From NCBI GenBank assembly GCA_002841495.1, contig PGZV01000004.1:1-64000 (forward strand): a stretch of DNA of 64,000 nt, written 5' to 3'. How positions within the stretch are numbered: the stretch's first letter is position 1; every line of letters starts with the position of its first letter. Shown here in pieces: positions 8,480-17,293 of the stretch. A program made the position numbers and the translations under genes. Source of the stretch: Firmicutes bacterium HGW-Firmicutes-2 (lineage in GTDB: Bacteria; Bacillota; Clostridia; Lachnospirales; Vallitaleaceae). The notes below the pieces were generated by a model that searched no databases, had not been told where the DNA came from, and saw only the letters and a program-made list of their open reading frames with translations.

Positions 8480-8508
8480 ACTAATTATTCATTCTAAAAA
8501 GCCAAAAC

Positions 8509-9561
8509 CTAGAATCGTCCTTTGATAACTTGGTCTTCAGATATTATGCCAGCTTCAACAAGTGCTCTTTGGAAAGAGGTGTTTTCTCTTGAAATTCGGA
8601 TGGTGGCACCAGCAACAGTTTCGTATGATTTTTGAATTGTCTTAGTAGCACCAGTTACTGAGTCCCCATAGATACCAAAGAAATTGTTTTCATCGATACC
8701 TAACTTGTATTCGTCACCTTCGTAGTTCTTTCCTTCAAAATCGGTAAGTCCAGTCAACTCGGAGGCGTTCTTGCCAATCATTGTTTTAGCAATATTATTA
8801 TAATTACCATTCCATCCACCGATTGAATGGAATCCATGAGTACCTTCAAGTGGTTGTGGTTTGCCATTTTCAAAAGTAACGCCGGAAAGCGTCAAAAACT
8901 CTTCCACAGTTGTATCATTGGTGATATCTTTATAAACGCCACGTAAGTTGATGACATGGGAGTAAATACTGAAGTCGAGTAAGGATAGACCCTCAAGCTC
9001 TTCAAACGCCTTAGGTTTTATTAATCCAGAACCTGATGTTAATACTGTGGGAATCAATCCGTCATTAATGGTTAACTGTCCCAATTTTGTTGTGTAATCA
9101 TAATCGGCCTCGAATTTTGCCTCAAATAAATAGCGCGTCATAGGATCCACGATGCCATAAGCAACGGTACCATCATTGTCTACACCTACTACAAACAACG
9201 ACATTTTGTCATTGGTCTTAATTTCAAACATAGATTCTCCGTTTTCAACGGATTCAGAGCCTATGAGAGCAGGCGTTGGCTCGATACTTGTATCAAATGT
9301 GACTGTTGCAGCCGGATCATTTCTCTTAATCCATTGATCGTTTTTTAATACGAGAAAATCCATTTCAAAGTCAGTGATGACACCTTTTTTATCGAGTGTC
9401 ATTTTTGTTTCGATTTTTTCTGTTGCTTCTTCATAAGTGACACCTTTAGCTTCATCCTTCCAGGAATAACCAATATATTCACCAGAATAATCCGTTGAAC
9501 TGCATCCGACAGCAGTGAGTACTAACACCACAAGCAATAAAATTGCTAATATTTTTTTCAT
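8509..9561 (-). CDS. FMN-binding-type secreted lipoprotein
   Basis: Lipoprotein of about 350 residues. Start at 9561 is chosen because GGAGGT lies just upstream and the signal peptide then begins MKKILAI with lipobox TAVGC (Cys 20). Near the C-terminus the segment DSVTGATKT fits the flavinylation pattern D...(S/T)GA(S/T)x(S/T) on which ApbE attaches FMN through a threonine. The N-terminal half (GEYIGYSWKDEAKGVTYEEA) resembles the substrate-like portion of FMN_bind lipoproteins used in extracellular electron transfer or Rnf/Nqr-like complexes. No ApbE gene is in the window. It is single-gene, with its own promoter and operator-like dyad. Confidence 0.7.
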   Translation of the reverse strand: MKKILAILLLVVLVLTAVGCSSTDYSGEYIGYSWKDEAKGVTYEEATEKIETKMTLDKKGVITDFEMDFLVLKNDQWIKRNDPAATVTFDTSIEPTPALIGSESVENGESMFEIKTNDKMSLFVVGVDNDGTVAYGIVDPMTRYLFEAKFEADYDYTTKLGQLTINDGLIPTVLTSGSGLIKPKAFEELEGLSLLDFSIYSHVINLRGVYKDITNDTTVEEFLTLSGVTFENGKPQPLEGTHGFHSIGGWNGNYNNIAKTMIGKNASELTGLTDFEGKNYEGDEYKLGIDENNFFGIYGDSVTGATKTIQKSYETVAGATIRISRENTSFQRALVEAGIISEDQVIKGRF

Positions 9562-9578
9562 AACGACCTCCAAAGTTT

Positions 9579-9602
9579 TTTATCACAACTCTTTGTGATA
9601 AA
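9579..9602. promoter_or_regulatory. Operator-like inverted repeat at the lipoprotein promoter
   Basis: Perfect arms TTTATCACAA and TTGTGATAAA separated by CTCT, directly downstream of the minus-strand -10 element, so a bound protein would block initiation. The half-site recalls Rex/Crp-Fnr-type sites (TTGTGA) but the spacing and orientation are not canonical for either. Confidence 0.5.
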
Positions 9603-9605
9603 TTT

Positions 9606-9634
9606 ATCATACAATACTTGAAGGTTGAGAGCAA
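9606..9634 (-). promoter_or_regulatory. Promoter of the lipoprotein gene
   Basis: On the minus strand, TTGCTC (9634-9629), a 17-base spacer and TATGAT (9611-9606). The -35 is poor, consistent with need for an activator. Confidence 0.45.
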
Positions 9635-9638
9635 TTGT

Positions 9639-9668
9639 CAAATGTCCTTTATATTCTTGGGACATTTG
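9639..9668. promoter_or_regulatory. Inverted repeat between two-component system and lipoprotein promoter
   Basis: Arms CAAATGTCC and GGACATTTG, 12-base spacer. No T-run follows on the minus strand, so it is a weak terminator candidate. It lies just upstream of the weak -35 of the lipoprotein promoter, where a LuxR/NarL-type regulator could bind. Confidence 0.4.
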
Positions 9669-9672
9669 TCCT

Positions 9673-10299
9673 TTATTTGTTACGATCTATCCAAAACAAC
9701 GCTGCTTCAGTACGATTGTTTACACCGATTTTTTCAAAGATTCGGCTGATGTAGTTCCTAACCGTTTTTTCGGCGATAAACATTTCTTTTCCGATTTCTT
9801 TATTGGTAAAGCCCTGAGCAATTCGACTTATGATTTCAATTTCTTGTAAGGTTAGTTCTGTATGTAGCTCCTTATCCTGAGCTGGGTTAACCAAACTATG
9901 AATCAACGAAGGGTCAAAACTTTTTTCGCCGGACAGGACACGTTCAATGGAAGAGAGAATCATCTTTCTGTCAATCGTCTTCATTAAATAGCCATCCGCA
10001 CCGGCCTGTAAAGCTTCTTTTATTATGTAATCGTCACAGAATGCTGAAACTATGATGATTTTGATGTCCGGGTATTTTTTTTTAATCTGATAGCACATGG
10101 TAACGCCATCACCATCCGGCAACTTGTAATCCAATAGAATTAAGTCGGGAGCAGATGTTGCGATTTTTTCGAAAGTTTCAGCGCTCGTTTCTGCATCACA
10201 ACACACATTATAGGTATCATTCTTTTCTAAGATGGATGCGAGTCCCAATCTTACTACTGCATGGTCATCTACAATCATGATGTTAATTTTATTATCCAA
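9673..10299 (-). CDS. NarL/LuxR-type response regulator
   Basis: Receiver domain (residues 1-120) with acidic pocket VDDH, phosphoacceptor Asp 57 (LLDYKLPDGDG) and conserved Lys near 106. A LuxR-type helix-turn-helix follows at about 145-205 (TNKEIGKEMFIAEKTVRNYI). It starts immediately after the stop of the histidine kinase, so kinase and regulator are co-transcribed. The most obvious local target is the lipoprotein gene downstream, whose promoter has an unexplained dyad. Confidence 0.93.
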   Translation of the reverse strand: MDNKINIMIVDDHAVVRLGLASILEKNDTYNVCCDAETSAETFEKIATSAPDLILLDYKLPDGDGVTMCYQIKKKYPDIKIIIVSAFCDDYIIKEALQAGADGYLMKTIDRKMILSSIERVLSGEKSFDPSLIHSLVNPAQDKELHTELTLQEIEIISRIAQGFTNKEIGKEMFIAEKTVRNYISRIFEKIGVNNRTEAALFWIDRNK

Positions 10300-11625
10300 C
10301 TATACCTCCCATGGGACGATAATCGATATTCGTGTCCCATTTACATCACTTCTGATATTTATTTCTCCGGAAATCATATTAATTCTTTCCAACATGGACT
10401 TAAGTCCCATCCCTTGAAGTGCATCAGGTTTCGATGTGTCGAATCCTTTGCCATCATCAAAGACAGTCATACTGAGTCCGTTGATGGTTGAATCAATAGT
10501 GACTTGGATGAGGGTACCTTGAGAATGTTTATTGGCGTTAATTACGGATTCTCTAATTACATAATACAGTTGATTAAGCTTATTCGTGCTAATGAACCCA
10601 TAGTTAATCTGATCATTATTTTGACTTAGTTTAATTGCCATGCCATCAGGTGTCTTAAAATTCATTAACATGGTTTGAAGACGGACATAGAGATCATCCA
10701 CATCATTTTTCTCAAAAGAAGAGGTATTTAAGAAGTCACGTATCCGTTCCATGACTTTATTTAGTTGAAATTTTGATTCACTAAGTTTTTGACTTAATTC
10801 CGTATCAGATGAATAATCATCTTGCAAGTTCTCTATTTGTATCCCAACAGAAAAAAGATCTTGTAAGATGACATCATGCATTTCTCTTGCCAACCGCTTT
10901 CGTTCTTTACCCACATTTTGTCTTGCTATAAGATAATTCAAACGTTTATCATTCTCTAGTTTAAATAGACGAATAACGCTGACAAAGAGCAATGTTATTA
11001 TGATTGCAAGCAAAGCTCTTGAGACTTCCAATCTCATTCCAAAAAGACTTAGAAAAACAGATTGATCCATGAGTTGAGTCAATCCATAAAGGACAAAAGC
11101 AGCTGCCATTATATTAAGTTGATAACGCATCCATTTCATTTTACTGTAATAACGATCTCGCGTAGTCAACGTCAAAGCTACTCCAGTCATAAAAGCACTT
11201 GGAAAGCCTATCAAGTATCGAATCATCATATTCCTATCCCCAATAAAAAAAGTCGAGATATAAATACCCAAGCTGACAACTGATGTATAGATGAATAATA
11301 CTCTTAAATCGGTTTTGAAAACATAATGGTTCATTAGTTTTAACGCAAAAAACAATAGAAAGATAAAAGACAAGCCGTTGAGTATCCAAATCAATTCCCT
11401 GAAAAAGACAAAACGATTACTGAATAGAGTCGTGAATGAAAACATGATCAACCATTCTACAATACCATGCAGTAGACCAAATAGACCTAAGTACTGAATG
11501 GAGTTCACGAGGGGAAAGGCCTTATGTTTTCTATTAATGTGCATTAAGGCACTTATACCTAAAGTGAAAAAAACCAGGCCATAAATAAAGTATATAAAAA
11601 TCATTATACTGGTCACATCATTCAT
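10300..11625 (-). CDS. Membrane sensor histidine kinase (HisKA_3 type)
   Basis: The N-terminal 220 residues hold about seven hydrophobic segments with short loops, so the signal is probably sensed in or at the membrane rather than by a large extracellular domain. The cytoplasmic part has the HisKA_3 phosphorylation box (REMHDVILQDLFSVG, phosphoacceptor His) and an HATPase_c domain (VINANKHSQG as N-box, FDDGKGFD, GMGLKSM). Partner of the adjacent NarL-type regulator. The ligand is not evident. AAGGAG lies 11 bases before the ATG. Confidence 0.92.
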   Translation of the reverse strand: MNDVTSIMIFIYFIYGLVFFTLGISALMHINRKHKAFPLVNSIQYLGLFGLLHGIVEWLIMFSFTTLFSNRFVFFRELIWILNGLSFIFLLFFALKLMNHYVFKTDLRVLFIYTSVVSLGIYISTFFIGDRNMMIRYLIGFPSAFMTGVALTLTTRDRYYSKMKWMRYQLNIMAAAFVLYGLTQLMDQSVFLSLFGMRLEVSRALLAIIITLLFVSVIRLFKLENDKRLNYLIARQNVGKERKRLAREMHDVILQDLFSVGIQIENLQDDYSSDTELSQKLSESKFQLNKVMERIRDFLNTSSFEKNDVDDLYVRLQTMLMNFKTPDGMAIKLSQNNDQINYGFISTNKLNQLYYVIRESVINANKHSQGTLIQVTIDSTINGLSMTVFDDGKGFDTSKPDALQGMGLKSMLERINMISGEINIRSDVNGTRISIIVPWEV

Positions 11626-11778
11626 AATTAACCGCTCTCCTTAGACAAACAATTACATCCAACCAATTAGATAAGAGGCATGTCTATGTTTATGATACAC
11701 GCAATTCTTCTATATGACCAGTATAAAAATACTTTTCACACTTGCGCAGGTGTGTTTTTCGAGATTTTATTAGAATGC

Positions 11779-11807
11779 TTGTATATTTAAAAAAAATAAA
11801 GTACAAT
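11779..11807 (+). promoter_or_regulatory. Promoter of the first RhaS-like transporter operon
   Basis: TTGTAT (11779-11784), 17-base spacer, TACAAT (11802-11807). Confidence 0.5.
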
Positions 11808-11810
11808 ATA

Positions 11811-11824
11811 GAAGATATATCTTC
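11811..11824. promoter_or_regulatory. Palindrome at the transcription start of the transporter operon
   Basis: GAAGATATATCTTC is a perfect 14-base palindrome that covers the predicted +1. Candidate binding site for the DeoR-family regulator encoded in the same operon or another repressor. Confidence 0.4.
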
Positions 11825-11888
11825 GTTTAATATCGATTATGAACGATTGAGATAAAGAGAAAGACTTTAAAATAGGGTGGTTATAGAG

Positions 11889-12902
11889 ATGAAGCAAAAA
11901 AGACAGTTAAAAATACTTGTATTCTATATTCTTTTGCTTTTGTTTGTGATTACAAGTTGCGAAGAAAAAACACCTAGTAACGTTGGGTCTCAAAATATCA
12001 TTCGTATTGGGATGATACCCAAAATTAGTGGAATTTCATACTTTGATCAATGTGCAGAAGGTGCAAAGGAATTAGCAGACCAATATGGCATGGAACTAAT
12101 CTATAGAGGTCCATCTTCAGCAGATGCAGCATCACAGGTGAACATCATTCAGGATATGATTTATGATGGTGTTGATGTTATTGCCATAGCACCGGTTGAT
12201 CCGGATGCTGTGAAAGTAATTCTAGACGAGGCGAGAAATAAAGGTATCATCGTTGTGACTTTCGATGCAGACTCAGTTGAAGAGAGCAGAGATGTTTTTG
12301 TGAATCAAGTTTCTGCAGAGCAGTTAGGCATGCACATTATTGACAATTTGGTCAAACTCATCGGCGACGAAGGCAATTATGCTATTTTGACGGCATCATT
12401 AACAGCAGACAATCAAAACACTTGGATTCAGTGGATGAAGGCCTATCAAGCGAATAAGTATCCGAAACTTAATTTGCTAACAATCGTACCTACGGATGAA
12501 GATCAACAAAAAGCTTATGCACACACACGAAATCTGATACAGGCGTATCCCGAACTTGATGGTATAGTCGCCATGTCTACAGAAGCAGGGCCGGGAGCAG
12601 CTCAAGCCGTTAAGGTTTTAGGGAAAAAAGATGATATTAAGCTCTATGCTTTAGCTTTGCCCAATGATATGAATGATTATTTGAAAGAAGGGTCCGTGCA
12701 TTTGACGACATTGTGGAACCCTTATGACTTAGGACGTTTGACAATAGAGGTTGTTCATATGTTACTGCAAGATGAGAATATTGTTGATGGTGCTACGTAT
12801 GGTGAGATCGGACCAATAAAATATATTGAATCTGAAAAAACGATCATAATGGGAGAGCCATTAGACTTTAATGCGATGAATGTGGATGATTTTGATTTTT
12901 AG
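11889..12902 (+). CDS. RhaS/LsrB-like sugar-binding lipoprotein
   Basis: CUT2-family periplasmic-binding-protein type 1 lipoprotein. ATG 11889 is preferred (AGGGTGG eight bases upstream) over the GTG at 11877. Lipobox ITSC puts the lipidated Cys at 24. Motifs such as IPKISG, TFDADS, NQNTWI and LWNPYDLG match the RhaS/LsrB branch. Some residues that contact AI-2 in LsrB (the Pro and Ala of its APDANA segment) are not conserved here (AMSTEA), so a deoxysugar or related compound is more likely than AI-2. First gene of an operon with two permeases, a DeoR regulator and an ATPase. Confidence 0.88.
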   Translation: MKQKRQLKILVFYILLLLFVITSCEEKTPSNVGSQNIIRIGMIPKISGISYFDQCAEGAKELADQYGMELIYRGPSSADAASQVNIIQDMIYDGVDVIAIAPVDPDAVKVILDEARNKGIIVVTFDADSVEESRDVFVNQVSAEQLGMHIIDNLVKLIGDEGNYAILTASLTADNQNTWIQWMKAYQANKYPKLNLLTIVPTDEDQQKAYAHTRNLIQAYPELDGIVAMSTEAGPGAAQAVKVLGKKDDIKLYALALPNDMNDYLKEGSVHLTTLWNPYDLGRLTIEVVHMLLQDENIVDGATYGEIGPIKYIESEKTIIMGEPLDFNAMNVDDFDF

Positions 12903-12920
12903 GCAGAAATGGTGGATTGT

Positions 12921-13880
12921 ATGAGCATAAGAAAATATTTTAAGAACCGCGAAAGCTATATATTCTTAATGACAATTATTCTATGGGTATCGATATCTAC
13001 AACGAATTTAAACTTTGCTAATCCAAGATATCTACTTGAGCTTATTGGTGTTAATAGTGTATACTTCATATGTGCTTTAGGCGTACTGCCATTAATGATT
13101 AAGGGACACTTTGACTTGTCAATAGGTGGTATGATTGCATTCACGAGCGTTTTATTATCCGCTATAGGCAGTTGGTTTTTCTTGCCTGCGCCTTTAGTTA
13201 TCTTAATAGGTGCCATTATAGGTTTGCTGGTCGGGATGTTAAACGGGGCATTAATATCGAAGTTTAAAGTTTCTTCTGTTGTCGTGACGCTTGCAACCAT
13301 GTACATCTTTTATGGTGTATCAAAATATATTTATAATACTTTTACAGAGCACTTTAGGATAATTGGAGAATATAAGATTCAAGATTATAATGGCATTATT
13401 GAAAATATGAGTGTGCTAATAATGGCGCTCCTTACATATTTGATTCTGAAACATACAAATTTTGGGCGTAGTGTATATGCTTTTGGTGGTGATAGAAAAC
13501 TAGCCATACAAAAAGGGTATCATGAGTCAGTTTCAATTATTAAAGCCCATGGTTATTGTGGGTTAAGTGCTGGCGTAAGCGCGGCACTACATTTGATTAC
13601 GTTTAACCAAAACAGTGTGGATGCATATCTGAATATTGAATTTGAGTTAATTATTATTGTTATATTAGGTGGTTTACATATATTGGGCGGGTATGGCACG
13701 GTTTTTGGCACTTTGATAGCAAGCTTTTTTATCACTATACTCAAAAGCGGTTTAGTTTTTGCAAGAATTCCGGTATTTTGGCATGACATGATGATTGGAG
13801 CCATTATCATTCTTGTCATCGCGTATGGTGTCTTTAAAGAGCGGTATAAAAAAAGAAATATCAAAGTAGGTGAAACCTAA
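12921..13880 (+). CDS. CUT2 sugar ABC transporter permease
   Basis: RbsC/RhaP-type permease with about eight to ten membrane segments, the family motif KGHFDLSIGG near residue 50-60 and a conserved loop (NFGRSVYAFGGDRKLA). The ATG at 12921 has GGTGG five bases upstream; an in-frame ATG at 12909 is possible. Its stop codon overlaps the next start by one base, so the two permeases are translationally coupled and probably form a heterodimer. Confidence 0.88.
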   Translation: MSIRKYFKNRESYIFLMTIILWVSISTTNLNFANPRYLLELIGVNSVYFICALGVLPLMIKGHFDLSIGGMIAFTSVLLSAIGSWFFLPAPLVILIGAIIGLLVGMLNGALISKFKVSSVVVTLATMYIFYGVSKYIYNTFTEHFRIIGEYKIQDYNGIIENMSVLIMALLTYLILKHTNFGRSVYAFGGDRKLAIQKGYHESVSIIKAHGYCGLSAGVSAALHLITFNQNSVDAYLNIEFELIIIVILGGLHILGGYGTVFGTLIASFFITILKSGLVFARIPVFWHDMMIGAIIILVIAYGVFKERYKKRNIKVGET

Positions 13881-14845
13881 TGCTAAACACATATGAAAAA
13901 AAATTGCTTGGATTTCTAGTTGGTATCATAATTTTGGGAACAGCTTTGTTTGGTAGTGAATTTTTGTCCATGAAAACTTTACTGATCATGGCGAACCAAT
14001 TACCGGAATATGGTCTTATTTCGATTGCCTTAATGATTACATTAATTGTTGCAGGGATGAATCTATCCATAGTATCCATGACAACACTAGCAGGTATTAT
14101 TGGGGCATTAACCATGCATTATTTTGAAGGCTTGGGTTCTTTTTCAGTCGTGATCGGCATTATCGTGATGCTATCGGTCGGTGCGTTGACCGGCGCAATC
14201 AATGGCGCGGTAGTAAGTTTCTTAGAAGTGTCACCTATAGTAACAACCCTTGGTACGATGATGCTTTTTAAAGGCGTGGCTTTAAATATTACCCAAGGGG
14301 GAGCGATTAGATCCTTCCATCCTTTTTTTACCTATATCGGAAATGGTAAAATATTAGGAATGCCTTTCCCATTATTTGTTTTTATAGTCGTTGCCATTAT
14401 AGTGGGATGGATTCTAAGTTCAAGTGATTTTGGTAAACAACTGTATCGTATTGGAAAGAATAAAGAAGCGGCCATATACTCCGGCATTAATGTGAAGAAA
14501 GTTATCTTTATGGCATATATTCTTGCAGGTATTGTTGCCGGAATCACAGCCATGGTCATGACGGCGCGTTATAATTCAATTCGAGTTGATTATGGTGAAG
14601 CGTACCTACTTAATGGTCTGGTTATTGTTAGTTTAGGCGGTATAGATATTAATGGTGGTAAAGGAACAATGAAAGGCATGCTGATTGCAGTCACTATTAT
14701 AAGTGTGATGCTGAGGATTTTGAATTTAGCGTATATGGATTCACACTTGATGAGTGCGATTATGGGTGTGATTCTATTGGTGAATATTTTTATTCAGCAT
14801 TATTCTAATCAACGGATGAAACGTAAAATAGAAAAAGAGATATAG
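13880..14845 (+). CDS. CUT2 sugar ABC transporter permease, second subunit
   Basis: Second RbsC/RhaQ-like permease, about 321 residues, with family motif VAGMNLSIVSM and the cytoplasmic loop DFGKQLYRIGKNKEAAIYSGI that contacts the ATPase. Starts inside the stop codon of the preceding permease. Followed after eight bases by the DeoR regulator gene. Confidence 0.88.
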   Translation: MLNTYEKKLLGFLVGIIILGTALFGSEFLSMKTLLIMANQLPEYGLISIALMITLIVAGMNLSIVSMTTLAGIIGALTMHYFEGLGSFSVVIGIIVMLSVGALTGAINGAVVSFLEVSPIVTTLGTMMLFKGVALNITQGGAIRSFHPFFTYIGNGKILGMPFPLFVFIVVAIIVGWILSSSDFGKQLYRIGKNKEAAIYSGINVKKVIFMAYILAGIVAGITAMVMTARYNSIRVDYGEAYLLNGLVIVSLGGIDINGGKGTMKGMLIAVTIISVMLRILNLAYMDSHLMSAIMGVILLVNIFIQHYSNQRMKRKIEKEI

Positions 14846-14853
14846 GTGATGAG

Positions 14854-15633
14854 ATGTTTGGTATAGAGCGATTACAAGCCATAAGGGTGCTTGTCAAAGA
14901 AAAAAAATCTGTTGAAGTAACATATTTAAGTAAAGAGCTTAATGTTTCTGAAGTGACGATTCGAAGAGATCTGGATAAGCTTGAAAAAGAAGGGCTTGTT
15001 GAGAAAACCTATGGTGGGGCTATTTTGATTGAAAAAGATCATGGGTCCTCTATTGTAAATCCGCCCCAATATCAAAATGATGTTGAAAGCGAAGTCAACC
15101 AAATATTTAGTAAAATAACGGGCGTAGCTGCAAAGCTAATCGAACAAGGAGATACGGTTTTTGTTGGTGGGAGCACCATGGGGATTGAGTTGGTTAAGTG
15201 CCTTGTTGAAAGCAAAGAGATGATTGTTGTAACAAATAATATCGAGATTGGTATGTTTATTTATAAAGAAACCAATCATAAGCTGGTTATGATTGGTGGA
15301 GAGATTGATATGGGGAGCGGTAATGCAAGTGAGTTCGATCAACTCGACGAACTACTTATTGAAAAAGCTTTTATAACAGCCGATGGTGTAGATTTGCAAT
15401 ATGGGTATACAGTCAATGAAAAAAATGAAGTCCGTTTATATAAAAAATTAGAAAAAGTGTCGCGAGATGTTATTCTAGTTGTTCCAAGTGAACGTTATGA
15501 TAAGCGAGGTCTAACAAAAATGGCGCCATTATCCTCCATCATGACGATTGTATCAGATAAAGAAATGCCGGATGAATTTAAAGCCTACTATTTTGAAAAT
15601 AATATAAAAGTGCATACATCGATGTTAAACTAA
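14854..15633 (+). CDS. DeoR-family sugar-phosphate-responsive regulator
   Basis: N-terminal DeoR helix-turn-helix (residues 1-57; VEVTYLSKELNVSEVTIRRD) followed by a DeoRC sensor domain of the ribose-phosphate-isomerase-like fold (GDTVFVGGSTMGIELV, VVTNNIEIG). AGGTGATG precedes the ATG. It sits inside the transporter operon, between the permeases and the ATPase, so it probably controls this operon in response to a phosphorylated sugar. It differs clearly from the second DeoR protein at 22.3 kb. Confidence 0.9.
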   Translation: MFGIERLQAIRVLVKEKKSVEVTYLSKELNVSEVTIRRDLDKLEKEGLVEKTYGGAILIEKDHGSSIVNPPQYQNDVESEVNQIFSKITGVAAKLIEQGDTVFVGGSTMGIELVKCLVESKEMIVVTNNIEIGMFIYKETNHKLVMIGGEIDMGSGNASEFDQLDELLIEKAFITADGVDLQYGYTVNEKNEVRLYKKLEKVSRDVILVVPSERYDKRGLTKMAPLSSIMTIVSDKEMPDEFKAYYFENNIKVHTSMLN

Positions 15634-15648
15634 TCATGGGAGAAGTCT

Positions 15649-17076
15649 ATGGGTGAAAAAGGTATTTTAATAGAAAATGTTAAAAAAGCATATCATCATA
15701 ATACGGTTTTAGACATAGATCAAGCTTATTTAGCCTTAGGGAATATATATGGGATTATTGGTACCAATGGCGTGGGAAAAACGACGCTACTTAAGATCAT
15801 CAGTGAGAAGATCTTGCCGGATTCAGGGTTTATTAAACATGATTTAAGCATTGAAATGGTATGTCATGAAAATGGTTTGTTTCAAGATATGACGGTTTAT
15901 GAAAACATGTTTCTAAATAGAGAACCTAAGCTATCTTTCTTTGGATTAAAAAAGTATGATTGGAAACAAGTGAGGTTAAAAACAAAGGAAATTCTGAACG
16001 CTTTTAATCTAGATATTGATCCAAAAGCTAGAGTCAGCGAATTAAAAAGGGCAACACAAAAACTTCTAGAAGTCGTAATCGCCTTATCAAAAGAACCGGA
16101 TGTATTGATTATAGATGAACCTCTAACCCTATTAGACTTAGAGCAAGTCCAGTTCTTAAATGATATGGTGAAAAACTTCATGAGCAGTGAGCGCATGACC
16201 ATTTACTCATCTCATCGTTTGGATGAACTTTTTCAGGTTGTCAATCAAGTGATTACAATGAGAAACGGAAAAATAGTTGGGATTGTAGAAGCCGAAGAAG
16301 CGATTTCAGGCGGTTTACTAGAGTTTTCAGAAAAAGATATTCATAAATATCCAAAGCGCAGAATACGATTTGGAGAACCGATTCTAACGGTACAAGGTCT
16401 GAAAACAGAACATATTTTGAACATTGATTTTGAGCTAAGAAAAGGTGAAATACTTGGGATTATAGGGCTTCGTGGCGCGAATAAATCGACAATAGGCAAA
16501 GCTTTATTCGGGGCATTGCCTTATGATGGTCATATTAAAGTGGAAGGTTCAGAGAAAAGAATACGCACAACGACCCATGCTGTAGAAGCGGGGCTGTGCT
16601 ATCTTGAAAGCTCCAATGAAGGCATGTTTGTAGAAGATTCGGTTATGGAAAATATCGTTTCGGCCAACGTACCCCGTGTACGTAGGTTGAGTAAAAGCGC
16701 CGAACGACTTGTATCAAAATACTATCTTGAACTATTAAACATTTCAAATACCCAAGTGGATTACTTGATGGAAGATATGAGTGCAGGGAATAAACAAAAA
16801 ATTCTTTTGGCGAAGTGGTTTTTTAGTAAGTCAAAAATCTTTATTTTTAATAAACCGACTGCAAATGTCGATAATTCATCTAAGGTAGATATCTATAATA
16901 TTTTTGCAGATCTTGCAGCGTCTGGTGCAGGGATCATCCTGATCAGTAATGACCTAGAAGAAGTTGCAGGATTGTGTGACAGAGTTTTAGTCATAGAAGG
17001 TGGAAAAATCAAACAAGAAATTAATAGAAAAGATTTATCGGTTCATAATCTCATTAAGATATTACAAGACTGGTAA
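15649..17076 (+). CDS. CUT2 sugar ABC ATPase with degenerate second half
   Basis: Two fused nucleotide-binding domains. The N-terminal half has Walker A GTNGVGKTT, Walker B VLIIDEP and switch histidine SSHRL, although the usual signature is altered (LKRATQKLLE). The C-terminal half looks non-functional: Walker A is GLRGANKST (second invariant Gly replaced by Asn), Walker B is IFIFNKPT (Asp and Glu replaced by Asn and Lys), the signature is MSAGNKQK and the switch residue is Asn. The other two CUT2 ATPases in this window keep standard C-terminal Walker motifs. Last gene of the operon; a terminator follows. Confidence 0.87.
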   Translation: MGEKGILIENVKKAYHHNTVLDIDQAYLALGNIYGIIGTNGVGKTTLLKIISEKILPDSGFIKHDLSIEMVCHENGLFQDMTVYENMFLNREPKLSFFGLKKYDWKQVRLKTKEILNAFNLDIDPKARVSELKRATQKLLEVVIALSKEPDVLIIDEPLTLLDLEQVQFLNDMVKNFMSSERMTIYSSHRLDELFQVVNQVITMRNGKIVGIVEAEEAISGGLLEFSEKDIHKYPKRRIRFGEPILTVQGLKTEHILNIDFELRKGEILGIIGLRGANKSTIGKALFGALPYDGHIKVEGSEKRIRTTTHAVEAGLCYLESSNEGMFVEDSVMENIVSANVPRVRRLSKSAERLVSKYYLELLNISNTQVDYLMEDMSAGNKQKILLAKWFFSKSKIFIFNKPTANVDNSSKVDIYNIFADLAASGAGIILISNDLEEVAGLCDRVLVIEGGKIKQEINRKDLSVHNLIKILQDW

Positions 17077-17089
17077 ATAGTATGCTCAG

Positions 17090-17116
17090 AAAACACCTCA
17101 TTGAGGTGTTTTTTTT
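17090..17116 (+). terminator. Rho-independent terminator
   Basis: Ten-base arms AAAACACCTC and GAGGTGTTTT, three-base loop, T-run to 17116. It separates the first transporter operon from the rhamnose regulon. Confidence 0.85.
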
Positions 17117-17177
17117 GTGGATTTAAAACAAGAAAAAACAAAATGAACACAATCGTACATAATAATACATAAATCTG

Positions 17178-17206
17178 TTGACAAACAATCAAAATAATTG
17201 TAATAT
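17178..17206 (+). promoter_or_regulatory. Promoter of the rhamnose transporter operon
   Basis: TTGACA (17178-17183), 17-base spacer, TAATAT (17201-17206). The spacer contains ACAAT and ATTGT arms (17185-17201), a possible operator. The leader to the ATG at 17294 is about 80 bases. Confidence 0.65.
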
Positions 17207-17293
17207 GTAAACATACGAAGCAGAACAATCATAGAAGTAAATAAAAGATAATAACCATTCAAACAAATAATGTGTAGGAGTTGGCAAAATGAT

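Noticed and set aside
11889-12902. AI-2 receptor LsrB
   Set aside because: Overall similarity to LsrB is visible, but the Pro and Ala that contact AI-2 are replaced and no lsrK/lsrF/lsrG genes are nearby. The RhaS branch fits better.
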